Numbered from the stretch's first letter, positions 32,057-40,555 are shown. The stretch is DNA of 64,000 nt from an uncultured Peptoniphilus sp. (GCF_943913915.1 NZ_CALUAA010000005.1:1-64000); one strand, 5' to 3'. Notes: generated from the sequence alone by a model not told the origin. Program-made: numbers and translations.

Positions 32057-33175
32057 ATGAAGAAAATTATTCCCATTTTAATGGCCTGTCTTTTGATTCT
32101 GTCGAGTTGCGGCGGGAGGGAGCTTACCCGTTACGAAGCAACTTTTTACGATTCATTCGACACGGTGATCAGTGCTATGGTCTATTCGGAGAGCGAAGAA
32201 AAAGGCAATGAACAGTTGGAATACATCCACAAGCGCTACCAGGAACTGGACCGTTTATACAATGGTTTTAAAAATTTCGACGGCGTCACGAATTTAAAGA
32301 CGCTGAATGACCGCGCCGGAAAGGGAAAAGTGGTCGTAGATAAAGAGCTCTACGATCTGATCGATTATTCCATTAAGGAATATAAAAAGTTCGGGGAAAC
32401 CAATATCGCCTTCGGCGCCGTTACCTCTATTTGGAAGAGCTACCGAGACACATACGAGGTGGTACCGGAAGAGGGGATGTCCAAGGATGACAAAATCTTA
32501 AGAGAAGGCCACCCTGATGCCAAGCTCCCTTCAATGGAAGAGCTCCGGGCAGCCAATCAACACACCGACATCGATGATATCGTTCTATATCCTGAGGAGT
32601 CGGCGGTGGAGATTAAGGACCCTGAGCTTAGAATCGACCTGGGCGCTGTGGCAAAAGGCTATGCCACTGAAAAAATCGGCGAAGAGCTTCGCGAAAAAGG
32701 TTGTTCGGCGGCTATCATCAGTGCCGGAGGCAATGTGAAGATGATCGGCACGCCCCCTGAAAAGGAGAGGGATTACTTCGGGATAGGTCTCCAAAATCCT
32801 GAGGCCGTTATTGGCGGCGTAGAGGGGGCGGAAAATATGAAAGATATTATTTACGCCAATGACACCGCCATTGTTACAAGCGGCGATTACCAACGGTTTT
32901 ACATCGTAAATGGCAAGCACTACCATCATCTGATCGATCCGGATACCTTAATGCCGGCAGATCACGTGCGTTCAGTTACGATCGTGACCAAAGACAGCGG
33001 TTATGCCGACTTCTTGTCCACCACTGTGTTCTGTATGCCCTATGAGAAAGGGCGTGCCCTTGTAGATTCATTAGATGATGTAGAAGCTTACTGGATTTTT
33101 GACGACGGAAGTGTGCAATTTACAGACGGCTTGAAAAACTCATTAGACAGCCGGGGGGCTACGAATGCGAAGTAA
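32057..33175 (+). CDS. apbE: FAD:protein FMN transferase ApbE (lipoprotein)
   Basis: The protein has 372 residues from the ATG at 32057 (GGAAGGAG upstream); an earlier in-frame start lies in the leader RNA. The lipobox LILSSCGG places it on the outer membrane face. ApbE attaches FMN covalently to Thr/Ser of exported or membrane flavoproteins such as Rnf/Nqr subunits. Core motifs are YDSFDTVISAMVYS, LRIDLGAVAKGYATE, AAIISAGGNVKMIG and the metal-site region TSGDYQRFYIVNGKHYHHLIDP (near 280-300). It overlaps the next gene by 11 bases. No target flavoprotein with an obvious FMN-attachment motif is seen in this window. Confidence 0.94.
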   Translation: MKKIIPILMACLLILSSCGGRELTRYEATFYDSFDTVISAMVYSESEEKGNEQLEYIHKRYQELDRLYNGFKNFDGVTNLKTLNDRAGKGKVVVDKELYDLIDYSIKEYKKFGETNIAFGAVTSIWKSYRDTYEVVPEEGMSKDDKILREGHPDAKLPSMEELRAANQHTDIDDIVLYPEESAVEIKDPELRIDLGAVAKGYATEKIGEELREKGCSAAIISAGGNVKMIGTPPEKERDYFGIGLQNPEAVIGGVEGAENMKDIIYANDTAIVTSGDYQRFYIVNGKHYHHLIDPDTLMPADHVRSVTIVTKDSGYADFLSTTVFCMPYEKGRALVDSLDDVEAYWIFDDGSVQFTDGLKNSLDSRGATNAK

Positions 33176-33680
33176 TCTATTAATTTTTACATTAACACAG
33201 ATTCTACTGATTTTATTGTTTTCAGTTATCAGTATTGCCCTCCATTACGTGCCGGATTTGGAAAAGTTTCTACACAGCTATACGATTTTTCGAATCGTCC
33301 CCGTGATCCTGATGGTTGTCATTTACATGATCGCAGGAAAATTTATGAGTGTAAGATCCTATAGCGACATGTTGAATCTTTTATTTATTCCATTAGCATT
33401 GTGGTGTGCCTTTATGGTGATAGCCTATTTCGGCGGCGGAAGCGATGTTTTTTTGCGAGGGCCCTTTCGCTCCATGTGGCGCTTTCCCTTGGATGTGACC
33501 ATGTTACCTCAAGTGATCTCCATGGGGCTTTTGCGCCTCCCCTATGAACCGAAAATTCACTTGGCTTTCGCTGTCATTCCGCAGGCTTTAAGCGGCATCG
33601 TCGCATGGTACGGCATGCGGCGCTATCGTAAACTTGCGGCTCTACGAAGACGACGCGCTGAACGAAAAGAAAGAAGGTAA
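33165..33680 (+). CDS. Four-helix membrane protein of unknown function
   Basis: The protein has 171 residues and four or five hydrophobic helices: IFTLTQILLILLFSVISIAL, IFRIVPVILMVVIYMIAG, MLNLLFIPLALWCAFMVIAYF and IHLAFAVIPQALSGIVAWYG. It ends in a strongly basic tail (RRYRKLAALRRRRAERKERR). I do not recognise the family. Its start lies inside the last codons of apbE, so it is translated with it and may be a partner or target of ApbE in the membrane. That link is only positional. Confidence 0.75.
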   Translation: MRSNLLIFTLTQILLILLFSVISIALHYVPDLEKFLHSYTIFRIVPVILMVVIYMIAGKFMSVRSYSDMLNLLFIPLALWCAFMVIAYFGGGSDVFLRGPFRSMWRFPLDVTMLPQVISMGLLRLPYEPKIHLAFAVIPQALSGIVAWYGMRRYRKLAALRRRRAERKERR

Positions 33681-33683
33681 AAA

Positions 33684-34172
33684 ATGTATCGTTACGATAT
33701 GGAAGAATTATTTAATACGAGTATCGACGCCTTAAATAAAAAAGGTGTCAGCATCAGAGATATTGCCGATGTAGTGTATGAGTTGCAAAAAGACTACAGC
33801 CCCATTACAATGGAGATGTGTGAAGAAAATGTCTTGGCGGTTCTGCACAAGCGCGAGACCATCCACGCCGTGTTGACGGCTCTTGCCATCGACAAAGCGG
33901 TAGACCAAAAACTCTTCGACGAACCTATCCAGTCCATAATCGAAGACGACGAAGGACTCTATGGAATTGACGAAGTTTTAAGTCTTTCTGTTGTAAATAT
34001 TTACGGTTCCATCGGTCTTACGAATTTCGGCTATTTAGATAAGAAAAAAATCGGTATTATCGATAAGCTCGATAAAATGAAGGGTAAAGAAGTTACCACC
34101 TTTACCGATGACTTAGTAGCCGCTATCGCTGCTGCGGCAGCCAGCCGATTAGCTCACAGCAACCAACAATAA
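33684..34172 (+). CDS. PgpA/YutG-like phosphatidylglycerophosphatase A family protein
   Basis: This 162-residue protein has the family core YGSIGLTNFGYLDKKKIGIIDKLD and DDLVAAIAAAAASRLAH, as in B. subtilis YutG. PgpA proteins of Gram-negatives are membrane lipid phosphatases. The YutG branch is soluble, without membrane helices, and its activity is less certain. It sits 3 bases after the membrane protein gene. The role in phospholipid metabolism is inferred from the family name only. Confidence 0.82.
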   Translation: MYRYDMEELFNTSIDALNKKGVSIRDIADVVYELQKDYSPITMEMCEENVLAVLHKRETIHAVLTALAIDKAVDQKLFDEPIQSIIEDDEGLYGIDEVLSLSVVNIYGSIGLTNFGYLDKKKIGIIDKLDKMKGKEVTTFTDDLVAAIAAAAASRLAHSNQQ

Positions 34173-34187
34173 GAGAAGGGACTAAAT

Positions 34188-34685
34188 ATGAAGCGTAAAA
34201 TTACAACTCGTTGGATCGCCACCACGGCAGTATTGGCTGCCGTCTACTATGCCTTGACGGTAATATTCTCACCAATTTCTTACGGACCCATTCAATTCCG
34301 CGTATCGGAAGTAATGAATATGTTGGTCTTCTTTAATCCCGGTTTCGCTCCGGGAATTGTGTTAGGGGTATTTTTATCCAATATTACATCGCCTTTAGGA
34401 GCCTACGACCTCGTGTTCGGAACATTCCACACGGCGATCAGCCTTTATTTTATGAGTAAGGTCCACAATAAGTGGGTGGCCAGCTTAATGCCTGCCCTAT
34501 TTGCGTGGATTATTGGTTTTGAGTTAGTTCTAGCTTTCGGCGGCGGATTCGTCGGTTTCTTGACTATGAGTCTTTCCGTAGCGGCAAGCGAGGTCATTAT
34601 CTGCACATTGATCAGCGTACCTGTCTACGATGTACTCCAAAAGAACCCGGGCTTCCGATCCATTGTCAACAAGAACCCTCAATAG
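34188..34685 (+). CDS. QueT-family transporter (ECF substrate-binding component)
   Basis: This 165-residue membrane protein has about five or six helices and the QueT pattern TTAVLAAVYYALTVIFSPISYGPIQFRVSE, with later FFNPGFAPGIVLGVFLSNITSPLG and LVFGTFHTAISLYF. QueT members are S-components of energy-coupling factor transporters and are thought to take up queuosine precursors. No energising EcfA/EcfT genes are in the window, so it would share a module encoded elsewhere. The gap before it (15 bases) is too short for a preQ1 riboswitch. Confidence 0.88.
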   Translation: MKRKITTRWIATTAVLAAVYYALTVIFSPISYGPIQFRVSEVMNMLVFFNPGFAPGIVLGVFLSNITSPLGAYDLVFGTFHTAISLYFMSKVHNKWVASLMPALFAWIIGFELVLAFGGGFVGFLTMSLSVAASEVIICTLISVPVYDVLQKNPGFRSIVNKNPQ

Positions 34686-34707
34686 GATTCTGTAGATAGG
34701 AGAATGT

Positions 34708-34968
34708 ATGGAAGTAAAAGTTTGTGTCGGTGCACGCTGCACCATGATGGGTTCGAGCCATATGCTCGACGAATTGGAAGATTTACAAGAACAATATTTT
34801 GAAGAAGGCGAACTGGAAATCGTAAAGAAGAACTGCTACGGAGTCTGCAAATCCGAAGGCATTGAAAAAACACCGGTTGTCAGTATCGACGGCGAGTTAA
34901 TGACTTCAGCCAAGACACAAGAAGTCTGTGAAGAAGTATTGCGCCGCGCCGGAAAGATAGAAAAGTAG
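34708..34968 (+). CDS. Thioredoxin-like [2Fe-2S] ferredoxin (NuoE-like)
   Basis: The protein has 86 residues. Four cysteines in VCVGARC and NCYGVC match the thioredoxin-like [2Fe-2S] cluster of NuoE/HydC-type proteins. GATAGGAG precedes the ATG. It lies 11 bases before the hydrogenase gene, so it probably carries electrons to or from it. Confidence 0.88.
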   Translation: MEVKVCVGARCTMMGSSHMLDELEDLQEQYFEEGELEIVKKNCYGVCKSEGIEKTPVVSIDGELMTSAKTQEVCEEVLRRAGKIEK

Positions 34969-34979
34969 GGGGTAATTCA

Positions 34980-36491
34980 TTGAAAGAAAGTTACGCTAGT
35001 GTCATGGGTCTTCGCAGACTCGTATTTGCCGAAGTCGCGAAGATCGCATTTACCGATACACCGTTAGAAGAATTAGAAACTGTCGGCTACAGACTCTATC
35101 CCGGAAACACGCCGGACAACTTTGAAGATGTGTTCCGCAAACGTGCCATCGCCGAAGAGATGATTCGTCTGGCCATGGGCATGGACTTAAGAGATTACGG
35201 AGAGTACATACCGGTTACCGATGGCTTCGACGATGTAGACGTAGCTACGAGCATCTTTGAACCGCCTTTAGTAGACGTCATCAAATTTGCCTGTGAAGCA
35301 TGCCCCACCCGCGCATTGACTGTTACGAACAATTGTCGCAAATGCATGGCTCATCCCTGCACCAATGTCTGCCCGGTGAACGCCGTAAGCATCGGCAAAA
35401 ACGGTGCCGTTATCGACCAGGAAAAATGCGTGAAGTGCGGTCGCTGCGAACGCACCTGCCCCTATAACGCTATTGTCGAATATGATCGCCCCTGTGCTTC
35501 CGTCTGCGGTGTGAATGCCATCGAAAGTGACGAGATGGGACGAGCCGTTATCAACCACGACAAATGTGTCGGTTGCGGACGCTGCGTTGTACAATGTCCC
35601 TGGGGTGCTGTAGGCGATAAGACCATGATCTATCAATTGGCGAAAGCCCTAAAACAAAAAGACAAGAGAATCTATGCGATTCCCGCACCGAGCTATATCG
35701 GCCAATTCGGCGCCAACACCACGCCGGAACAAGTGCGGGCGGCAATGAAGCAACTGGGCTTTGAAGATATGATCGAAGTAGGGCTCGGTGCCGACTACAC
35801 CACCCTTCACGAAGCAAAAGAATACCTTGATCGTGTGCCGGAAGAAATTCCCTTCATGGGTACCAGCTGCTGCCACTCCTGGACGCTACTTATCCAATAC
35901 AAGTTCCCGGAACTCAAAGATTACGTATCCGACTCGGGAAGTCCTATGCGCTATACGGCAGAACATATTAAGCGCCAAGACCCCGATGCACTCGTATGCT
36001 TCGTCGGCCCCTGTACGTCGAAAAAAGTAGAATCTATTACGAGTGATGTAAAAGAATATGTCGATTTCGTTATCACCTTTGAAGAGCTTATGGGCATGTT
36101 CGTTTCCATGGACATCGAACCTTCTGAAATCGAAACGGAAGAAGGAGAAGTGGAATCCTCCTCCTCGGCGAGAGGATACGCCATGGCAGGCGGCGTAGCG
36201 GCAGCGGTAAAAGAAGTTGCCGAACGCATCGATCCCGAGCGCGATATTCAAATCGAAGGCGCCAACTCCCTGAAAGAATGTATCCGTATGCTTCAAATGG
36301 CAAAAGCCGGACGAAAAGACGGATACCTGCTTGAAGGAATGGCCTGTGAAGGCGGATGTATTGCCGGAATGGGAACCATCGCCTCCACCACCCGCGTACG
36401 AAAAGCCGTCAACAACTATATGAAAGAATCGGAGTACGAAACACCCCTCGAAAATGAATTGGTGGATGACTCCTTAAAGGACTTTAGCTGA
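34980..36491 (+). CDS. [FeFe] hydrogenase, monomeric type with N-terminal ferredoxin clusters
   Basis: The protein has 503 residues and a TTG start with GGGGGT 8 bases upstream. Three Cys-rich blocks (about 115-205; CRKCMAHPCTNVC, CVKCGRCERTCPY, CVGCGRCVVQCPW) bind [4Fe-4S] clusters. The H-cluster motifs are TSCCHSW (near 297; the usual form is TSCCPxW), VGPCTSKKVE (near 342) and EGMACEGGCIAGMG (near 457), so all four cluster cysteines are kept. The Pro to His change in the first motif points to a branch apart from the classic clostridial enzymes, perhaps group B. It makes or uses H2 with ferredoxin. The HydEFG maturases are not in this window. Confidence 0.93.
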   Translation: MKESYASVMGLRRLVFAEVAKIAFTDTPLEELETVGYRLYPGNTPDNFEDVFRKRAIAEEMIRLAMGMDLRDYGEYIPVTDGFDDVDVATSIFEPPLVDVIKFACEACPTRALTVTNNCRKCMAHPCTNVCPVNAVSIGKNGAVIDQEKCVKCGRCERTCPYNAIVEYDRPCASVCGVNAIESDEMGRAVINHDKCVGCGRCVVQCPWGAVGDKTMIYQLAKALKQKDKRIYAIPAPSYIGQFGANTTPEQVRAAMKQLGFEDMIEVGLGADYTTLHEAKEYLDRVPEEIPFMGTSCCHSWTLLIQYKFPELKDYVSDSGSPMRYTAEHIKRQDPDALVCFVGPCTSKKVESITSDVKEYVDFVITFEELMGMFVSMDIEPSEIETEEGEVESSSSARGYAMAGGVAAAVKEVAERIDPERDIQIEGANSLKECIRMLQMAKAGRKDGYLLEGMACEGGCIAGMGTIASTTRVRKAVNNYMKESEYETPLENELVDDSLKDFS

Positions 36492-36509
36492 TAAGTATCG
36501 ATACTAATC

Positions 36510-36546
36510 AAAAAGACATTTTTCTTCCGGGAAAGATGTCTTTTTG
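36510..36546 (+). terminator. Terminator after the hydrogenase gene
   Basis: A 15-bp stem (beginning AAAAAGACATTTTTC) with a 6-base loop runs straight into T5. Confidence 0.9.
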
Positions 36547-36552
36547 TTTGTA

Positions 36553-36581
36553 TTAAAAAACTCCCGGTTAGACGGGGAGTT
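36553..36581 (-). terminator. Minus-strand terminator without an obvious gene
   Basis: On the minus strand AACTCCC and GGGAGTT flank a 9-base loop, followed by T6. The nearest minus-strand gene ends about 940 bases away, so this may be a relic of a gene lost from the decaying region between. Confidence 0.6.
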
Positions 36582-36650
36582 CAGTTACGCTCAAGTTTAT
36601 AATATATAAACAAGGATTCTCATTTAGTTATGTAATCGCAGCGCTTATGA

Positions 36651-37212
36651 ATGGGAAAGGCTATATTACTGAAAGGGCGGCACACAGATTTTTTATACGA
36701 TTTCGGTGATGGTGAACCGGTTTTATTTTTACACGGGTATAAGGAAAGCAGTCGCTATTTCCAATACCAGTTTATCGTGGGATTTTCCGACGGAGCGAAT
36801 CTAGCCATGGTCTTTGCCACTGCTTTCTAAACTATGTAGAAAAGATCGTTTTAAATTCCGGCAATTTGTTTTTTAGAGGTATCAAGTGGTATAGCCAAAT
36901 TCTTTCTTATCTCCAATACAGTATGAATGCTTTCTTGCACAGATTATCCTGTCGTTTTGGAGATTCAAAGCTTCAGGCGGAGTAACTTTTAGAAGATGTA
37001 GTTCTCCTGCCGCAGGAATTGAAAAGCCTTCGCAATCCGTCTCTTGTAAACGTCGGTTAAAGGGATCTTATCGAGAGTTCTCATTCTACATCGCATTTTT
37101 GATTCCCAACAGTAATTTTGTTGATGTGCCCTGGAGAGGTCATAATAGGGTGCATACTGATGCGCCAATGTTTATTCAAATTGTTCTTTCATTTTTAAGA
37201 GGAGAGTTATGA
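36651..37212 (+). pseudogene. Alpha/beta hydrolase pseudogene
   Basis: The reading frame starts well (HTDFLYDFGDGEPVLFLHGY, the oxyanion region of the fold). After FQYQF it jumps directly to IVGFSDGANLAMVFA, the nucleophile elbow. Some 50-60 residues that normally lie between are missing. Stops and shifts follow, with recognisable pieces on both sides: NYVEKIVLNSGN, LKSLRNPSLVNVG, RDLIESSHS, and the histidine end GHNRVHTDAP. The intact form would be a lipase or esterase-like hydrolase of about 250 residues. It carries an internal deletion, at least three stops or shifts, and no usable product. Confidence 0.85.
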
Positions 37213-37420
37213 AAAAACTTATCCAAGGTGTAAAAAAATAAATCGAACCATTGTGATTTTATCGGTATTTATTTTCGTGGTGTCGGAGTTTAAAAGATTA
37301 TACAAAGAAATTTCCTACGATAAATTGACCTCTTTGTCGCAAGGCGCGCCGCCTCTCGTCATTGTATTTCTACTTCTTGTAGATTTGGTGGCGGTGCTCT
37401 CCATGCTTCGATATAAGTGA
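37209..37420 (+). pseudogene. Small membrane protein with a frameshift in an A7 run
   Basis: The start ATG overlaps the end of the hydrolase pseudogene (ATGA). The frame MKKLIQGVKK hits a stop right after a run of seven A (37232-37238). One extra A would restore a frame of about 70 residues ending at 37420, with two hydrophobic segments (TIVILSVFIFVVSEF and PPLVIVFLLLVDLVAVLSML). It could be a true decay product, a slippage-controlled gene, or a sequencing error. It was probably co-transcribed with the hydrolase. Confidence 0.6.
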
Positions 37421-37518
37421 TTTCAAATCGCTTAATCCACGGGGAACACGACAAGCGCCTCCTTCCTCCTGGTCGGGAAATGTATGGGTGTGGATTTTCA
37501 CTCTTAGGAAAAAGATTA

Positions 37519-38448
37519 TTAACGCATTTTCTTTTCGATACGGGTTAGAATATCGTCGCCGGAGATAAGGGATTTTAAATTGTCCCGGTCCAGGAGGAGG
37601 ATTTTATTTTCCTGCAGCGTTTTTTTCGCCTTGCGGTCCAGTACGGCGGAATCCATCAGGAGGACTTTCTTTTCCTGAACTTTTTTCGGGAAGTGTTCCA
37701 TAATCTTCTTCAGATCTTCCTCATGAGCCACTCCTTCCACATCGATGCGTTTAATTTCAACCGCATAGACTTCCTTCCCTTTTTTCATTTTAAAATCGTA
37801 GGGAAGGCTCGGGTTCTCGTAATCATTGTCAATGATATCGTAACCGCAGCGGGAAAAGGCGATGGCCGCCAATCGTTCGTGGGTCAATTCCTCTTCTAAA
37901 AGCTTCAGTGCTTCCACGAGGTGTAGGGGATCCAGCTTTAATATGGCGGTACAGCCGTAGCCGTTTTCGTTTTTCGGGTAGTGCTTTACATCGAAGGCGA
38001 TGATGCGCTCGTCTACCACCGTAAAATACCCGTGGGCGATGGCATTTCGCATGTGGCGGAGGAGAGCGGAAATTTTCGTCTCCTTCTCTCCCGTGGTAAT
38101 GATCATCTTTTGGCAGTGGGTGCAAATAGATTCCGTATAATAGTCCACAATGTCGTCGTCAATATAATCGAGAAATAAAATATCCTCCTCGTCTAAATGA
38201 AGGGCATCTGATATAAGGCTGAAGCTGAAATTCTCGTAGAGGGGTTCGGTAACGAGGACACTGGAGGGAGATTGATAGGAATTGATATTCGGCACGTACC
38301 ACAAAAGATACTCGAGGGCCTTGGTGAGATCCTCCGACAGGGGAAGAGGTCTCGGATGGTGGGCGAGGGAGTATTCTTTTTTGATATGGTGATCGCAATT
38401 GTAGCTGAAATTTTTAAAATGGGGAAGGTGTCCGTTATGATTGGCCAT
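37519..38448 (-). CDS. HEPN-like plus PD-(D/E)XK nuclease-like protein, possible defence factor
   Basis: The protein has 309 residues with AAAGGA upstream of the ATG. The middle has RHMRNAIAHGYF, where R134-N-x-x-x-H139 fits the R-x4-6-H active-site motif of HEPN RNases. The following strand pattern (FTVVDERIIAFD) is like HEPN proteins of defence and toxin systems. The C-terminal part (about 190-309) resembles a restriction-endonuclease fold: RCGYDIIDNDYE, then D218 in PYDF and E231-x-K233 in AVEIKR. A CxxC (CTHC) lies near residue 109. I know no named family with this order. It stands alone between decaying genes and rplM. Assignments rest on motifs only. Confidence 0.6.
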   Translation of the reverse strand: MANHNGHLPHFKNFSYNCDHHIKKEYSLAHHPRPLPLSEDLTKALEYLLWYVPNINSYQSPSSVLVTEPLYENFSFSLISDALHLDEEDILFLDYIDDDIVDYYTESICTHCQKMIITTGEKETKISALLRHMRNAIAHGYFTVVDERIIAFDVKHYPKNENGYGCTAILKLDPLHLVEALKLLEEELTHERLAAIAFSRCGYDIIDNDYENPSLPYDFKMKKGKEVYAVEIKRIDVEGVAHEEDLKKIMEHFPKKVQEKKVLLMDSAVLDRKAKKTLQENKILLLDRDNLKSLISGDDILTRIEKKMR

Positions 38449-38538
38449 GGTTCACGTCCTTTCTTCTGTTACTTTTATTATAGTCATATAAAAGTAATTC
38501 GCCAATGGAGAAAATGGCATAAATTAGAGGAAACCCCT

Positions 38539-38567
38539 TGACAGATAGGGGATATTGACCTATACTA
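38539..38567 (+). promoter_or_regulatory. Sigma-A promoter for rplM-rpsI
   Basis: TTGACA, a 17-base spacer and TATACT. The leader of about 60 bases before rplM may carry the L13 autoregulatory structure, which I did not resolve. Confidence 0.9.
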
Positions 38568-38636
38568 ATTGCTAGTGTTTTAAAAGCCCCGGAAACTTTT
38601 GAACATTGTCCCTTGTGATGAACAGGAGGTTTTCTG

Positions 38637-39065
38637 ATGAAGACAACCATGGCGAAAGCCAATGAAGTAGATAGAAAATGGTACGTCGTCGACGCTGAAG
38701 GCAAAGTCCTCGGTCGTTTAGCCACAGAAGTTGCTAATATTTTACGCGGTAAAAACAAGCCGATTTACACCCCTCATGTGGATACGGGTGATTACGTCAT
38801 CGTTATTAACGCGGAAAAGGTAAAACTTACCGGCAGCAAGTGGGATGACAAGATTCACGCTTACCACACCGGTTACCCGGGTGGACGTCGCGAAGTTGCT
38901 TATAAGGAAATTCGCGAAAAGCATCCCGAACGCGTTATTGAATACGCTGTAAAGGGTATGCTTCCCAAAAATCGTTTGGGCCGCTCCATGTTTACGAAGC
39001 TGAAGGTGTATGCAGGATCCGAGCATCCTCACGCAGCTCAACAACCGGAAAACTACGAAGTGTAA
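38637..39065 (+). CDS. rplM: 50S ribosomal protein L13
   Basis: This 142-residue protein is of standard length. It contains KWYVVDAEGKVLGRLATEVA, GDYVIVINAEKVKLTG, YHTGYPGG and VKGMLPKNRLGR. The start ATG has AGGAGG upstream. It is followed by rpsI after 16 bases, the conserved pair. Confidence 0.97.
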   Translation: MKTTMAKANEVDRKWYVVDAEGKVLGRLATEVANILRGKNKPIYTPHVDTGDYVIVINAEKVKLTGSKWDDKIHAYHTGYPGGRREVAYKEIREKHPERVIEYAVKGMLPKNRLGRSMFTKLKVYAGSEHPHAAQQPENYEV

Positions 39066-39081
39066 GGGAAGGGTGATTTAG

Positions 39082-39471
39082 ATGGCAGAACAATACAGAG
39101 CAACAGGCAGAAGAAAGACATCGGTCGCTCAAGTTAGATTACTACCCGGAAGCGGCAAATTCCTCGTTAACGGTAGAGAACTCGACGATTTCTTCGGTTA
39201 CGAAACTTTACGTACCGTAGCAAAAGAACCGCTGGCCATTACCGAAACTGAAGGAGAATACGATGTACTCGTTAAGGTAAACGGCGGTGGCTACACCGGT
39301 CAAGCAGGCGCTATCCGCATGGGTCTTGCACGTGCATTACAAGACATGAACCCGGATTTCCGCCCGATTCTTAAAAAAGCAGGTTTCTTAACCCGCGATC
39401 CGAGAATGAAGGAAAGAAAGAAATACGGCTTGAAAAAAGCGCGTAAATCTCCCCAATTCTCCAAACGTTAA
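39082..39471 (+). CDS. rpsI: 30S ribosomal protein S9
   Basis: This 129-residue protein starts YRATGRRKTSVAQVRLLPG and contains NGGGYTGQAGAIRMGLARAL. It ends in the basic tail KKARKSPQFSKR that reaches the decoding site. A terminator follows. Confidence 0.97.
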   Translation: MAEQYRATGRRKTSVAQVRLLPGSGKFLVNGRELDDFFGYETLRTVAKEPLAITETEGEYDVLVKVNGGGYTGQAGAIRMGLARALQDMNPDFRPILKKAGFLTRDPRMKERKKYGLKKARKSPQFSKR

Positions 39472-39482
39472 GATACAAAAAT

Positions 39483-39508
39483 ACCGCATCTTCGGATGCG
39501 GTTTTTTT
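39483..39508 (+). terminator. Terminator after rpsI
   Basis: ACCGCATC, a TTCG tetraloop and GATGCGGT, followed by T7. Confidence 0.95.
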
Positions 39509-39606
39509 ATTGCGAAAATTTCTTGAATCGGTAGATTATAACAAAACAGATATGGAAGTGATTGAAATCTTTTTATCTATGGCGATGTGGCGTATACAAA
39601 AATTTG

Positions 39607-39634
39607 TTGAAAAAAGAACGAGCGGTTGTATAAT
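39607..39634 (+). promoter_or_regulatory. Promoter for the copper-amine-oxidase-N protein
   Basis: TTGAAA, a 16-base spacer and TATAAT, about 47 bases before the start codon. Confidence 0.65.
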
Positions 39635-39680
39635 TAAAAATAGGAATATTTTTCGATCAAGGTAATTAAGGAGGCATTCA

Positions 39681-40460
39681 ATGAAAAAGACAACTCTATT
39701 GTTATTATGTTTGCTGCTTCTTCCTTCGGCTGCTTTGGCGAAGGGACCGAGCCCTATCAATATTTACGTTAACGGCCGCGAATTATTAACAGAAGATGTA
39801 ATGCCTGTTATTCGTCACGACCGTACATACTTACCCTTACGCGCAGTTACTGAAGAACTGGGTTATACCGTGAAGTGGGATCAGGTCAAAAAAGAAGTTA
39901 CATTGACGAAAGATAAAAAGGCGGTGGTCATGACCATTGGAAAGAAATCTTATCGTCAAAACGGCAAAGATATGGCCATGGATGTAGCGCCTTATTTGGA
40001 AAAAGATCGCACCTTTATTCCGGCGCGGTACTTAGAGGAGGCGACGGGGCTTCCCGTCCAATGGATGGCGAAAGAGCGCATCGTAAGGGTAGGGACCTAT
40101 CCTCAAAAAGACATTCCCGGAAGTGAACGGGTGTATGTTAAAGAAGTCGACATGTCCTTTGCGGTGCCGAAGGATCTGAATGTGGTGTATAAGCTTGAAA
40201 ACGGCGAACTCTATTTCTACGAAAAATCGAATGAAGAAAAGGGTAGCGATGGCTTCCTCTTCTCCCTCTCGAAAGTAAAGAATCCGAGAACGGACTGGAA
40301 TAATCAGCCTGTCATCATCGCCTACAAAGACGGCTTCTATTATGGTGCAGATTTCCGAGGAGATCCTGCGGAAATTCAAGACAATATGTTGAAAGAAAAG
40401 TTTGAAAAGGCATATGATCGCATGGAAGAGATCTTAATGACGGTTCGGGCAGGGAAGTAA
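39681..40460 (+). CDS. Secreted copper amine oxidase N-terminal domain protein
   Basis: The protein has 259 residues and AAGGAGG before the ATG. A signal peptide (TLLLLCLLLLPSAALA) is followed by a stalk domain of the Cu_amine_oxidN1 type (about 25-135). It holds two repeats: MPVIRHDRTYLPLRAVTEELGY with VKWD, and VAPYLEKDRTFIPARYLEEATG with VQWM. The remaining 120 residues are unlike anything I recognise. There are no copper-enzyme catalytic residues. The domain is common on clostridial surface proteins and is thought to be a structural or binding module. It is a single-gene unit with its own promoter and terminator. Confidence 0.85.
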   Translation: MKKTTLLLLCLLLLPSAALAKGPSPINIYVNGRELLTEDVMPVIRHDRTYLPLRAVTEELGYTVKWDQVKKEVTLTKDKKAVVMTIGKKSYRQNGKDMAMDVAPYLEKDRTFIPARYLEEATGLPVQWMAKERIVRVGTYPQKDIPGSERVYVKEVDMSFAVPKDLNVVYKLENGELYFYEKSNEEKGSDGFLFSLSKVKNPRTDWNNQPVIIAYKDGFYYGADFRGDPAEIQDNMLKEKFEKAYDRMEEILMTVRAGK

Positions 40461-40475
40461 TCATAAGCTGCACTT

Positions 40476-40505
40476 AAAAGTGTCGGTACAATACCGGCAC
40501 TTTTT
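40476..40505 (+). terminator. Terminator after the copper-amine-oxidase-N gene
   Basis: An 11-bp stem (AAGTGTCGGTA with TACCGGCACTT), loop CAA, followed by T5. Confidence 0.92.
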
Positions 40506-40555
40506 GATTGCGGAAAAAGTGCTTGTTTGTCGCTTCTAGTAAAAAGGGAGGAATT

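Noticed and set aside
34173..34187. preQ1 riboswitch before the QueT-type gene
   Set aside because: The gap is only 15 bases, too short for any known preQ1 aptamer.
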